From assembly GCF_900096995.1 (NCBI RefSeq), contig NZ_OANT01000001.1, positions 868,001 to 932,000 on the forward strand: a stretch of 64,000 nucleotides of DNA. The letters run 5' to 3'. The notes under the pieces were generated by a model that saw nothing but the letters and a program-made list of their open reading frames with translations, made no database searches and was not told where the DNA came from. The position numbers and the translations under genes are program-made. This stretch comes from Acinetobacter puyangensis. Its GTDB lineage: Bacteria; Pseudomonadota; Gammaproteobacteria; Pseudomonadales; Moraxellaceae. The first letter of the stretch is position 1. Every line of letters begins with the position of its first letter. Below, piece after piece: positions 16,579-25,297 of the stretch.

Positions 16579-16785
16579 ATGCGTACTTTGTGTCTTATCG
16601 GTTTATGTCTTTCTTCTCTATGTGGCCTTGTTGCTTGTGGTCAATCTGGCGCATTGATGCTGCCTTCCGATCCAAATTATGACAAGCGCTCGGAATATTT
16701 GCTTTACAAAAAAGACAAACAGACCGTTCAGGAAACACAATCATCGTCACAGCCCTCAGATCAGGATTTAGGTAGTCACCAATGA
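16579..16785 (+). CDS. lptM: Small lipoprotein LptM (YifL-like)
   Basis: 68 aa from ATG 16579 (MRTLCLIGLCLSSLCGLVAC); an in-frame ATG at 16564 adds five residues and neither has a strong Shine-Dalgarno. The lipobox Cys is followed by GQSGALMLP, the short motif expected of LptM, which in enteric bacteria helps LptD mature. The rest is a polar tail (KRSEYLLYKKDKQTVQETQS). It sits directly upstream of lysA with a 4-nt stop/start overlap, a conserved position for this gene. Confidence 0.82.
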   Translation: MRTLCLIGLCLSSLCGLVACGQSGALMLPSDPNYDKRSEYLLYKKDKQTVQETQSSSQPSDQDLGSHQ

Positions 16786-18032
16786 GTTTTACACGTCAAC
16801 AAGGCGTTTTACACGCTGAAAATTGTTCCCTTGAAGATTTAGCTCAGCAATTTTCTACACCTTTGTACGTGTATTCCAAAGCTGCTTTTTGCAAGCATTA
16901 TCTGGATATGGATGAAGCTTTTGCATTTATTGATCATCAGATTTGTTTTGCTGTGAAATCCAACTCTAATATTGCTGTGCTGAATGTATTGGCAAAACTG
17001 GGAGCCGGTTTTGATATTGTGACCGGTGGCGAACTGGCACGCGTGCTTGCAGCAGGTGGTGATCCATCGAAAATTGTATTTTCCGGTTTGGGCAAATCCG
17101 AAGCCGATATCGCCAAAGCGCTGATCGTTGGTATTGCATGTTTTAATGTGGAATCTCATGCAGAACTGGATCGTATTCAAAAAGTTGCGGCAGGTTTAAA
17201 TAAAAAAGCACCGATTTCCTTGCGGGTCAATCCGGATGTTGATGCCAAAACCCATCCTTATATTTCAACAGGTTTAAAAGAAAATAAATTTGGTATTCCA
17301 AGTGACAGTGTATTTGATACCTATCAATATGCTGCAAGTTTGCCGAATCTGGACATTATCGGAATTGACTGTCATATCGGTTCGCAATTGACCGAAACCA
17401 AGCCATTTGTTGATGCGCTTGAACGGGTACAAGTGATGATTGAACAACTTAAACAGTTGGGGATCACCTTAAAACATATCGATATTGGCGGTGGTCTAGG
17501 CGTTACCTATAAAGATGAAATACCACCAACTGTTGCAGAGTATGCCAATGCCATGCGTCCGCAACTGGAAAAACTGGGTTTAAAAGTCTATATGGAACCT
17601 GGTCGCAGTATCAGTGCCAATGCTGGGGTGTTATTGACCAAAGTGGATTTGCTCAAACCGACTTCGCATCGTAACTTTGCTATTGTTGACGCTGCAATGA
17701 ATGATCTAATCCGTCCGTCTTTATATGAAGCCTGGATGGATATTGTTTCGGTGACGCCACGTAAAAATACCGAAGTCAAAACTTGGGATGTGGTTGGTGC
17801 CATTTGTGAAACCGGAGATTTCCTCGGTAAAGATCGTGATCTTGCGATTAAGGAAAATGACACCCTTGCAGTTCTTGGTGCCGGGGCATATGGTTTTGTG
17901 ATGAGTTCAAATTACAATTCACGTGGCCGTGCAGCAGAAGTCATGGTCGATGGTGATCAGGCCTATCTGATTCGTAAGCGTGAAACCATTGAATCGCTTT
18001 GGGCCAACGAGCAGTTATTACCGCAGGAGTAA
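16782..18032 (+). CDS. lysA: Diaminopimelate decarboxylase
   Basis: 416 aa; its ATG overlaps the lptM stop (ATGA), implying translational coupling. It is a fold-type III PLP enzyme: the PLP lysine lies in ICFAVKSNSN near residue 50, the glycine-rich phosphate site is HIDIGGGLG, and the substrate-binding Arg/Glu region is MEPGRSISANAGVL and ICETGDFLGKDRDL. It converts meso-diaminopimelate to L-lysine. dapF follows 6 nt later, so both the substrate supply and its use for lysine or peptidoglycan are co-transcribed. Confidence 0.97.
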   Translation: MSFTRQQGVLHAENCSLEDLAQQFSTPLYVYSKAAFCKHYLDMDEAFAFIDHQICFAVKSNSNIAVLNVLAKLGAGFDIVTGGELARVLAAGGDPSKIVFSGLGKSEADIAKALIVGIACFNVESHAELDRIQKVAAGLNKKAPISLRVNPDVDAKTHPYISTGLKENKFGIPSDSVFDTYQYAASLPNLDIIGIDCHIGSQLTETKPFVDALERVQVMIEQLKQLGITLKHIDIGGGLGVTYKDEIPPTVAEYANAMRPQLEKLGLKVYMEPGRSISANAGVLLTKVDLLKPTSHRNFAIVDAAMNDLIRPSLYEAWMDIVSVTPRKNTEVKTWDVVGAICETGDFLGKDRDLAIKENDTLAVLGAGAYGFVMSSNYNSRGRAAEVMVDGDQAYLIRKRETIESLWANEQLLPQE

Positions 18033-18038
18033 ATTGAA

Positions 18039-18881
18039 ATGCTATTGGAATTTACCAAAATGCATGGTCTGGGCAATGACTTTGTGGTGATTGATCTGGT
18101 TCGTCAACGTGCTTATTTAGATAGTCTGACGATTCAGCGCATGGCAGATCGCCATTTCGGGATTGGTTTTGATCAGCTATTGATGATTGAACCACCTGAA
18201 GATCCGACGGTTGATTTTAAGTACAGAATTTTTAATGCCGATGGTTCCGAAGTAGAACAATGTGGCAATGGGGTGCGTTGTTTTGCCCGTTTTGTCTACG
18301 AGCATCAACTGACGTATAAAACCAAAATCCGGGTACAGACCAAATCGGGCATCGTGGAGCCTGAACTTGGCGCGAATGGCTGGGTGCGGGTCAATATGGG
18401 TGAACCAAAATTCTCACCCGAACAAATTCCTTTTGTTGCTGATGACGTACAAGCACTTTATCCGTTACAGTTAAAAGATCTGGAAATTAAAGTTGACGTG
18501 GTCAATATGGGCAATCCACATGCCGTGATTTTGGTGGATGATGTGCTTAAAGCCAATGTTGCAGTAATTGGACCACAGGTGGAATCCCATGTACGTTTTC
18601 CTGAACGGGTTAATGCAGGATTTTTACAGGTGATTTCACGCAATCAGGCACGTTTGCGTGTTTATGAACGTGGGGTAGGTGAAACACTGGCATGTGGTAC
18701 AGGGGCATGTGCTGCGGTTGTCAGTGGCATTCGTCGTGGTTTACTGGACAATAATGTCAATATTGAACTGGCAGGTGGTATGTTAAATATTGCATGGCAG
18801 GAAGGCGATGTGGTGTGGATGACCGGTCCGACAGCGAAAGTCTATGACGGGCGCTTTGATTTAAAGTATTTTCAGGGATAA
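18039..18881 (+). CDS. dapF: Diaminopimelate epimerase
   Basis: 280 aa, normal length. The two catalytic cysteines are visible in [13 protein letters not shown] (near residue 73) and in [14 protein letters not shown] (near 222). The start [19 protein letters not shown] is the family N-terminus. It interconverts LL- and meso-diaminopimelate. In related genomes dapF is followed directly by xerC; here a toxin-antitoxin pair intervenes. Confidence 0.97.
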   Translation: MLLEFTKMHGLGNDFVVIDLVRQRAYLDSLTIQRMADRHFGIGFDQLLMIEPPEDPTVDFKYRIFNADGSEVEQCGNGVRCFARFVYEHQLTYKTKIRVQTKSGIVEPELGANGWVRVNMGEPKFSPEQIPFVADDVQALYPLQLKDLEIKVDVVNMGNPHAVILVDDVLKANVAVIGPQVESHVRFPERVNAGFLQVISRNQARLRVYERGVGETLACGTGACAAVVSGIRRGLLDNNVNIELAGGMLNIAWQEGDVVWMTGPTAKVYDGRFDLKYFQG

Positions 18882-18939
18882 TGATTAAAATTTAAAAGCC
18901 CACCTGCGAATACAATAAATACCATTATTCATAAATAAT

Positions 18940-19010
18940 TGGGCGTATGCAATACGCCCGTACAATCTCATACAACTGATTTTGTAGGGGTTTATTGTAT
19001 AAGCCCTGAT
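18940..19010. repeat. Two REP-like palindromes after dapF
   Basis: TTGGGCGTATGCAATACGCCC (from about 18940) is a near-perfect palindrome. TGTAGGGGTTTATTGTATAA followed by GCCC (about 18983-19008) is a second, more AT-rich member with the same TGTAGGGG...GCCC frame. Both resemble the palindrome at 7180-7204. They lie between dapF and the toxin-antitoxin genes. Confidence 0.5.
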
Positions 19011-19120
19011 AACTTAATTTTAATGTTTAGTATAAGACAGATTTTTTACGAAATTAAATTAAAAAGACTTGTGTATTGCTTTGTAGTAGTTAAAGTGACT
19101 ACTTTTTAATGGAGTGTATC

Positions 19121-19435
19121 ATGCAGGTTATCAGTGCAAAAGATGCAAAATTACGTTTTGGTGAATTATTGGATACCATGCAACGTGAGCCTGTTTTAGT
19201 GACCAAAAATAATCGTCCAGTGGGTGTATTTGTTTCCTTAAAAGATATACAAGGTACACACTTAGAGCAACTGTTTTACACTGGGGAAGACGATTATGCG
19301 GATTGGGAAAAAGCAAAAATTTTACAGGCAATTGCTAGCATCGAAAAAGATGCCACTCAAGCAAAATCGATGCAAACAGTTCATTTGACCGCATTAGACA
19401 AAGCACGTGAATTGGTTGCAAGTCGGCAAAAATGA
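19121..19435 (+). CDS. Type II antitoxin, Phd/YefM-like
   Basis: 104 aa from ATG 19121 with GGAGTG upstream; the frame also opens at 19109. The N-terminal 50 residues (MQVISAKDAKLRFGELLDTM, then PVLVTKNNRPVGVFVSL) are the Phd/YefM DNA-binding fold. The C-terminal half is helical and charged, as expected for the toxin-neutralising tail. Its stop overlaps the toxin start by 4 nt. Pairs of this type repress their own promoter; an A/T-rich promoter region lies at 19020-19110. Confidence 0.88.
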   Translation: MQVISAKDAKLRFGELLDTMQREPVLVTKNNRPVGVFVSLKDIQGTHLEQLFYTGEDDYADWEKAKILQAIASIEKDATQAKSMQTVHLTALDKARELVASRQK

Positions 19436-19731
19436 ATTATATGGTTCTATATTCACCAGAAGCCGAACAAGATTTAATTGAAATTCTGGCATATGGTATA
19501 GAAAGATGGGGTGAACAGTTAGCCGAAGAAATGTGTGTAAAAGTTACTGAGCAATTGGAAAATTTATATTTTTTTGCCTTATCGTACCAAACTAGAATAT
19601 TCAATACGCGTGAGAAATTGATTTTGGATACCCCTTATCGGGCAATTATTTTAATTGATGAAAATAAAAAACAGGTATTTATTTTACGCATACTCCATAC
19701 ATCTAAGCAAATAGATGAAAGATACAAATGA
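19432..19731 (+). CDS. Type II toxin, RelE/ParE superfamily
   Basis: 99 aa, start ATGA overlap with the antitoxin stop. The ParE/RelE signature is present: YSPEAEQDLIEILAYGIERW (N-terminal helices) and the C-terminal strands LDTPYRAIILIDENKKQVFI then ILRILHTSKQ. ParE-like members poison gyrase and RelE-like members cut mRNA at the ribosome; the sequence better suits ParE, but this is not decisive. With the antitoxin it forms a small module lying inside the usual dapF-xerC junction. Confidence 0.88.
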   Translation: MNYMVLYSPEAEQDLIEILAYGIERWGEQLAEEMCVKVTEQLENLYFFALSYQTRIFNTREKLILDTPYRAIILIDENKKQVFILRILHTSKQIDERYK

Positions 19732-19789
19732 AATAGTTTTACCGTGGGGATTTAGGTTTAGAATAAAGAAAGGTCACATAGGAACTTAA

Positions 19790-20707
19790 ATGAATCAGAC
19801 CATCAATCCAGTTTTACACAATGCTCTCCCGGACTGGCTCGATCAACTTGCCATACAACAACATTCACAACATACCATTGCCGCCTATCATCGAGATCTG
19901 GTGGCATTTTTAAGCTACTGTGAACAACAAAATTTACAACCACAGCAATTACAAATCAGTGATTTACGACAGTATATGGGCTATTGCATCGAACAGAAAC
20001 AATGGTCGAACCAGAGTGTGCAACGGGCTCTATCTGCAATTCGTCAATTTATGCAGTGGTTACAGCAACATGGTACACAGGTTGATGCCAACTTTAAAGA
20101 TTTTAATATCAAACGCCAACCTCGACCTTTACCGGGGATGTTATCGCCCGAAACACTCAATCAATTACTGGATCAGGCGGCACCACAATCGGAAAATGAT
20201 CAATGGTTGTGGGCACGGGATAAAGCCATGCTGGAACTCCTGTATTCCAGTGGATTACGTTTAAATGAACTGGTCAATCTAAAACTGTCAGATATCGATT
20301 GGTCACAACACTTGGTAAGAGTAAAAGGTAAGGGCAATAAAACACGGATTATTCCCTTTGGACAAAAAGCAGAACAGGCTTTGCATCACTGGTTAAGCTT
20401 GCGTATCACTAAAATACTGGATCACGATTTTATTTTTATTTCACGTGCCGGACAAAAAATTTCTGACCGACAAGTTCAGAATCGGATTAAACAACAGGCC
20501 AAACGGGCGGGATTAAGTGCCGATCTGCATCCACATTTATTACGACATTGTTTTGCCAGTCATTTATTATCTAATAGTGGCGAATTGCGAACTGTACAGG
20601 AAATGCTGGGTCATAGTAATTTAACCACGACGCAAGTCTATACCCATCTGGATTTTGACCATTTAGCCAAAATTTACGATCAGGCCCATCCTCGGGCGAA
20701 AAAGTAG
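19790..20707 (+). CDS. xerC: Tyrosine recombinase XerC
   Basis: 305 aa. The N-terminal SAM-like core-binding domain includes TIAAYHRDLVAFLSYCEQQN. The catalytic domain has SSGLRLNELVNL (first Arg), a Lys in VKGKGNKTRIIPF, HPHLLRHCFASHLL (His, Arg), LGHSNLTTTQVYTHL (His, Tyr nucleophile). XerC with XerD resolves chromosome dimers at dif. The gene is separated from dapF by the toxin-antitoxin pair and two repeats. Confidence 0.96.
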   Translation: MNQTINPVLHNALPDWLDQLAIQQHSQHTIAAYHRDLVAFLSYCEQQNLQPQQLQISDLRQYMGYCIEQKQWSNQSVQRALSAIRQFMQWLQQHGTQVDANFKDFNIKRQPRPLPGMLSPETLNQLLDQAAPQSENDQWLWARDKAMLELLYSSGLRLNELVNLKLSDIDWSQHLVRVKGKGNKTRIIPFGQKAEQALHHWLSLRITKILDHDFIFISRAGQKISDRQVQNRIKQQAKRAGLSADLHPHLLRHCFASHLLSNSGELRTVQEMLGHSNLTTTQVYTHLDFDHLAKIYDQAHPRAKK

Positions 20708-21235
20708 TATTTTAAAAAGTACTAGGTGACCGATTAGTCATTGCCATTGTGAGCGTTGAACTGTATTGCTGGATATCGATGAGTCGGTTTCACCTTAGCT
20801 ATTTTTAACTGATTTTGACTGATTGAAAGGTAGTCATCAGTTGTTTTGGTATTGTAATATGAGTATGTATAAGACTCATATTTTTTAAAAGTATGTTCAT
20901 ATAAATATTTTTAAAAATTAAATAGTTATTTTAATTAACCCTATTTTTTTGATATTGAGCGATTGAGTGATAACAAATGCATTTTCATGTGAAAAAGTCT
21001 GATAAGCATCATCTGATATTTTCATAAACAATAGTGCTATAAAGTAATAAAATAAACTGTTAAATCAGATGGCTTGATCTTGATAAAGATTTTTATTTAC
21101 GTCTTTTTACATCAAGTTCACGAATCTGACTTGACCGAAATGCCCAATGCAATGCAAGATAGTGCACTATAATTTTAAGCATAAGAGTTGTATAAACTCT
21201 TCCATATTCATTTGTAAAAACAGCCGAGGAATTAC
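20708..21235. other. Intergenic region between xerC and etfB (528 bp), no gene seen
   Basis: I find no convincing ORF. The region holds a hairpin just after xerC (AGTATTTTAAAAAGTACT), an intrinsic terminator at 20856-20886 (AATATGAGT/ACTCATATT followed by T-run), and a TATAAT at 21168-21173 that may be the etfB -10. A short hairpin (AAGAGTT/AACTCTT-like, 21183-21201) sits in the etfB leader. Confidence 0.6.
20856..20886 (+). terminator. Intrinsic terminator downstream of xerC
   Basis: AATATGAGT and ACTCATATT pair around a 9-nt loop and run into TTTTT. Confidence 0.7.
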
Positions 21236-21985
21236 ATGAAGGCTCTTGTCGCTGTAAAACGTGTGGTGGATGCCAACGTTAAAGTACGTGTGAAAGCGGA
21301 TAATACTGGGGTTGATTTAACCAACGTTAAAATGTCAATTAACCCATTTTGTGAAATTGCTGTTGAAGAAGCAGTACGCTTAAAGGAAAAAGGCGTCGTT
21401 TCAGAAATTGTTGTGGTTTCAATTGGTGAGAAAAAAGCAGAGGAGCAAATCCGTTCTGCGATGGCATTGGGTGCAGACCGCGGTATTTTGGTTGAAACGA
21501 GTGATGAAATCGGTGCTTTGGAAGTTGCCAAAATTTTAAAAGGCGTTGTAGAACAAGAAAAACCGGAACTTATCCTGCTTGGTAAACAAGCGATTGATGA
21601 TGACTCGAACCAAGTGGGCCAAATGTTGGGTGCTTTACTCGGTGTAGGTCAGGGTACTTTTGCATCAGAAGTTAAAGTTGATGGTGGCAAAGTTCAGGTG
21701 ACACGTGAAATTGATGGTGGTTTACAAACTGTCGAATTATCACTTCCAGCGATTATCACTACCGATTTACGTTTAAATGAACCACGTTATGCTGCATTGC
21801 CTAACATCATGAAAGCGCGTAAAAAACCACTTGAAGCAAAAACTCCGGCAGATTATGGCGTTGCAACAGGCACCAAGCTGAAAACAGTTAAAGTTGAAGC
21901 ACCTGCGGAACGTAAAGCCGGTGTACAAGTGAAGTCTGTTGATGAATTAATCGACAAACTTAAAAACGAAGCGAAAGTCATCTAA
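21236..21985 (+). CDS. etfB: Electron transfer flavoprotein subunit beta
   Basis: 249 aa starting [20 protein letters not shown]. It shows the beta-subunit fold with [18 protein letters not shown], the AMP-binding region [20 protein letters not shown], and the signature [20 protein letters not shown]. It passes electrons from acyl-CoA dehydrogenases to ETF-ubiquinone oxidoreductase together with EtfA. etfA follows 16 nt later in the same operon. Confidence 0.97.
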   Translation: MKALVAVKRVVDANVKVRVKADNTGVDLTNVKMSINPFCEIAVEEAVRLKEKGVVSEIVVVSIGEKKAEEQIRSAMALGADRGILVETSDEIGALEVAKILKGVVEQEKPELILLGKQAIDDDSNQVGQMLGALLGVGQGTFASEVKVDGGKVQVTREIDGGLQTVELSLPAIITTDLRLNEPRYAALPNIMKARKKPLEAKTPADYGVATGTKLKTVKVEAPAERKAGVQVKSVDELIDKLKNEAKVI

Positions 21986-22001
21986 GATAAGGATAATAAT
22001 C

Positions 22002-22937
22002 ATGAGTATTTTAGTTCTCGCTGAGCACGACAATAAAACATTAAATGGCGCAACCTTAAATGTTGTAGCGGCAGCTCAAAAAATCGGTGGTGATATTACT
22101 GTATTGGTGGCAGGTGAAGCTGCACAGGCAGTTGCAGAACAGGCAGCAAAAGTTGCTGGTGTAAGCAAAGTATTACTTGCTGATAATGCTGCATATGCAC
22201 ATCAATTGGCTGAAAACGTGGCTAGCTTGGTTGCTGATATTGCCAAAGGTGGTTATAAATATGTACTGGCTGCATCAACCACAACGGGCAAAAATATTTT
22301 GCCGCGTGTTGCTGCATTGCTTGATGTCAGTCAAATTACCGACATTATCGCTGTTGAAAATGCCAATACCTTTAAACGTCCAATTTATGCAGGTAATGCG
22401 ATTGCGACTGTTCAATCTGATGAAACCATTATTGTCGGTACAGTACGTACCACTGCATTTGATCCAGTCGCAGCGGAAGGTGGTTCTGCTACAGTTGAAA
22501 CAGTAGGCGAAGTCAAAGATGCGGGTATTTCTACCTTTATCAATGAAGAAATCGTGAAACTGGATCGTCCAGAACTGGCAGCTGCACGTATTGTTGTGTC
22601 TGGTGGTCGTGGTGTGGGTTCAGGTGAAAATTACCATACAGTGCTTGATCCATTGGCAGATAAACTGGGTGCTGCTCAAGGTGCATCACGTGCTGCGGTA
22701 GATGCCGGCTTTGTACCAAACGATTTTCAGGTGGGGCAAACAGGTAAAATCGTTGCGCCTGATCTGTATGTTGCAGTGGGTATTTCCGGTGCAATTCAGC
22801 ACTTGGCAGGTATGAAAGATTCTAAAGTGATCGTTGCGATCAACAAGGATGAAGAAGCACCGATTAATAGTGTTGCGGACTACTGGTTAGTTGGCGATTT
22901 AAATACAGTTGTGCCAGAATTGGTGTCTAAACTGTAA
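22002..22937 (+). CDS. etfA: Electron transfer flavoprotein subunit alpha
   Basis: 311 aa. The N-terminal domain has LVLAEHDNKTLNGATLNVVA. The C-terminal FAD-binding domain contains VVSGGRGVGSGENY, AVDAGFVPNDFQVGQTGKIV and the signature LYVAVGISGAIQHLAGMKDS followed by VIVAINKDEEAPI. It forms the FAD-binding half of the heterodimeric flavoprotein with EtfB. A terminator follows at 22970-23001. Confidence 0.97.
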   Translation: MSILVLAEHDNKTLNGATLNVVAAAQKIGGDITVLVAGEAAQAVAEQAAKVAGVSKVLLADNAAYAHQLAENVASLVADIAKGGYKYVLAASTTTGKNILPRVAALLDVSQITDIIAVENANTFKRPIYAGNAIATVQSDETIIVGTVRTTAFDPVAAEGGSATVETVGEVKDAGISTFINEEIVKLDRPELAAARIVVSGGRGVGSGENYHTVLDPLADKLGAAQGASRAAVDAGFVPNDFQVGQTGKIVAPDLYVAVGISGAIQHLAGMKDSKVIVAINKDEEAPINSVADYWLVGDLNTVVPELVSKL

Positions 22938-22969
22938 TTTAAACTCCTACGCTGTAACACGTATTGAAG

Positions 22970-23001
22970 ACGTTCTTTGGCTATCCAAAGAGCGTTTTTT
23001 T
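22970..23001 (+). terminator. Intrinsic terminator after etfBA
   Basis: ACGTTCTTTGG/CCAAAGAGCGT stem, CTAT loop, then seven T. Confidence 0.9.
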
Positions 23002-23015
23002 ATTGGAAATATTTT

Positions 23016-23846
23016 ATGAATATGCAGCATGAAATCAGCGATTTATATTCGTCATTAGCGGCATTAGCCAAGGCAGATGTCGCACGGGATTACTTATGTA
23101 TTCGTGCTAAAAATCAACATGGTCTGTCCAGCGTTCAGGTCAACCAACTGCATTTGGGCATCATTGTATCTGGTGAAAAGAAAGTCAATATGCAGGATCT
23201 AAAAATGTCATTGCTTGCTGGTGACATCTTGATTATGAAAGCTGATGCAATTATTGATGCAGTGAATATTCCAGATCAACATACAGGTGAATATCTTACA
23301 ATACTTGTGCCTGTTTGCGAGGAGGTGATTCAGGCGACCCAGATGATCTGGGCAAAACCGATTACAGATAAAAGTAATGACATTTTTAAATTTTCGATTC
23401 GGGATTTTGCCTTGGAACTGTCCACATGGCAGGCAGCATTATTTAATCATGATCTGGTGCAGGCAAGATTGTGCATTGTGGGTATTTTGCTTAAATTATG
23501 TCAGTCTGGACATGCAGATATTTTGGTGATTCCAGCTCCAAATCTTTCCAAAACAATTTATCAATGGGTGATGAACGAACCGCAACGGGACTGGCAATCA
23601 CGAGATATAGAAATGCAAATGGCTTTAAGTGGTGCGACCTTACGAAGAAAATTAAGTGCAGAAGGCACAACTCTAAGAGAAACTATTACCCATGCCAGAT
23701 TGGCTTATGCATTAAGCCTTTTATATTCAAAGAACCTGCCTTTGAAAAGTATCGCAACAAAATCTGGATATCACTCGGTTGCTGTGTTTAAACATCGGTT
23801 TTATCAAAGATACGGTTTTGATCCACAAGTTCTGTCCATGAATTAA
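23016..23846 (+). CDS. AraC-family transcriptional regulator
   Basis: 276 aa from ATG 23016, which has GGAAA upstream; a longer frame from 22977 begins inside the etfA terminator and is rejected. The C-terminal ~90 residues carry two helix-turn-helix motifs (LRRKLSAEGTTLRETITHAR, then LPLKSIATKSGYHSVAVFKH and RFYQRYGFDPQV). The N-terminal part (QVNQLHLGIIVSGEKKVNMQ, LLAGDILIMKADAIIDAVN) looks like a cupin-type effector domain. It lies 82 bp upstream of a secreted metallo-hydrolase gene on the same strand, which may be its target. Confidence 0.85.
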   Translation: MNMQHEISDLYSSLAALAKADVARDYLCIRAKNQHGLSSVQVNQLHLGIIVSGEKKVNMQDLKMSLLAGDILIMKADAIIDAVNIPDQHTGEYLTILVPVCEEVIQATQMIWAKPITDKSNDIFKFSIRDFALELSTWQAALFNHDLVQARLCIVGILLKLCQSGHADILVIPAPNLSKTIYQWVMNEPQRDWQSRDIEMQMALSGATLRRKLSAEGTTLRETITHARLAYALSLLYSKNLPLKSIATKSGYHSVAVFKHRFYQRYGFDPQVLSMN

Positions 23847-23928
23847 CTCAAACTTGAGCAGTTTGTACATTGAATTGAGCGATTTTATCTGCTCGAACTG
23901 ATTAAAGTGAATATACATCAGGCAATCA

Positions 23929-24918
23929 ATGGGTAAAATCTACATGAATCATTTTAAGTTTTTGGCATTGGCAGCTTTGCTCAGTGCAAATATTGCATCT
24001 GCTCAGCCCATTATACCAGCTCAACAAGTCAGAGCAGTTCAACAAGTCGATGGTTATTTTGTGCAAAATATTGGGAATTTGAAAGTCACTGCGTTATTTG
24101 ATGGCGAATTTGGGTTGCCACGTAGTGATTTGTTGCGTATATCCAGTGAACAGGCCGATCAACTTTTTGCAGAAAATTTTGTTCCTATAGATGATCAAAA
24201 TCAGATTGTGACGGACTTTTCAGCATTTCTTGTACAAACACCTACACAAAATATTTTAATAGATGCTGGTACAGCAAAATGTTTTGGTCCAACGCTCGGG
24301 CATGTGCTAGAGAATTTAAAGCATGCTGGCATACAACCAGAGCAAATTGATACAATTTTAATCACACATGCACATCCTGATCATCTTTGTGGCATTACTG
24401 TAGATGGAAAAATGGCTTATCCGAATGCCAAAGTTTATTTAGCTAAGGAAGATGCTGAATATTGGACATCAGCGTATAACGAAGCAGAAGCCAGCCATTT
24501 TTTTAAGCCATTATTTAAAATGACTCGAGATGCATTAAAACCTTACCAACAAGCGGGGCAGTTGGTGGTATTTACTAAAACTTCTTTTAATGTACCCAAT
24601 GTTCAACTTTTGGCTACTCCGGGGCATACCGAAGGGCATTCATCTTATTTGGTTGATGGGAAAAATGGACAGAAGTTTCTAGGTCTAGGTGATATTGTGC
24701 ATTATGCTGCGGTTCAATTTCCTTATCCTGATGCGATATATAAACCGGATACAGATTCTGATCGTGCAGTATTGGCACGTAAGAATATTTTTGAACAGGC
24801 ATATCGGAATAAATGGTGGATTGGTGCGGCACATATTGCTTTTCCGGGCATTGGGCATATTGGTGAAAATGTAATAGGCTACCGGTGGGTTCCTGCGCAA
24901 TATCGGGTAATAAAGTAA
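23929..24918 (+). CDS. Secreted metallo-beta-lactamase-fold hydrolase
   Basis: 329 aa from ATG 23929, with CAGG 6 nt upstream; an ATG at 23944 (MNHFKFLALAALLSANIASA) is equally possible and gives a compact signal peptide, cleaved after ASA. The metal site is TILITHAHPDHLCGI (HxHxDH), TPGHTEGHSSYLVDG and LGLGDIVHYAAVQFPYPDA, with a C-terminal GAAHIAFPGIGHIG. The family includes lactonases, other quorum-quenching enzymes and sulfatases, so the substrate is unknown. The protein should be periplasmic or secreted. Confidence 0.87.
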   Translation: MGKIYMNHFKFLALAALLSANIASAQPIIPAQQVRAVQQVDGYFVQNIGNLKVTALFDGEFGLPRSDLLRISSEQADQLFAENFVPIDDQNQIVTDFSAFLVQTPTQNILIDAGTAKCFGPTLGHVLENLKHAGIQPEQIDTILITHAHPDHLCGITVDGKMAYPNAKVYLAKEDAEYWTSAYNEAEASHFFKPLFKMTRDALKPYQQAGQLVVFTKTSFNVPNVQLLATPGHTEGHSSYLVDGKNGQKFLGLGDIVHYAAVQFPYPDAIYKPDTDSDRAVLARKNIFEQAYRNKWWIGAAHIAFPGIGHIGENVIGYRWVPAQYRVIK

Positions 24919-25297
24919 TCTTGTGCATATGCTGCTATTGATAAAGATGAAAAATAGCCATGCAATGTCCATATTTGAACAGTAATTATTTTTCAATCAA
25001 GATCAAAGAATATTCTGAAAGGAGTATTTTTATACAGCGTGTATTTTAACCAAATCGTAAGGATTTTTCAGATAGATTTAGAAACTTAAAACTCTGTTTT
25101 TAACTTATTCATTTTAATTAATTTTTTACCATAAAAAAATACTATTGTTAGATACTTAAACTCCCAGTTAATGGGTCTTTTATGCTATAATTCGGGGCTG
25201 TATTTTTATTTTTTGGTTCAGGTTTTTGAGCTAAATTTTTGCAGGATTGAAGACATAAAAACAGATGGAACATTCTATCTGTAAATAAGGAGTTTGC
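24919..25297. other. gyrA upstream region (379 bp), no gene seen
   Basis: No ORF with a credible start was found. The region carries the gyrA promoter: extended -10 TGCTATAAT at 25183-25191, followed by a leader of about 100 nt that reaches the gyrA ribosome binding site AAGGAG at 25287-25293. Confidence 0.6.
25183..25191 (+). promoter_or_regulatory. Extended -10 of the gyrA promoter
   Basis: TGCTATAAT is a perfect extended -10 with no good -35 at 17 bp, about 107 bp before the gyrA ATG. Confidence 0.6.
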
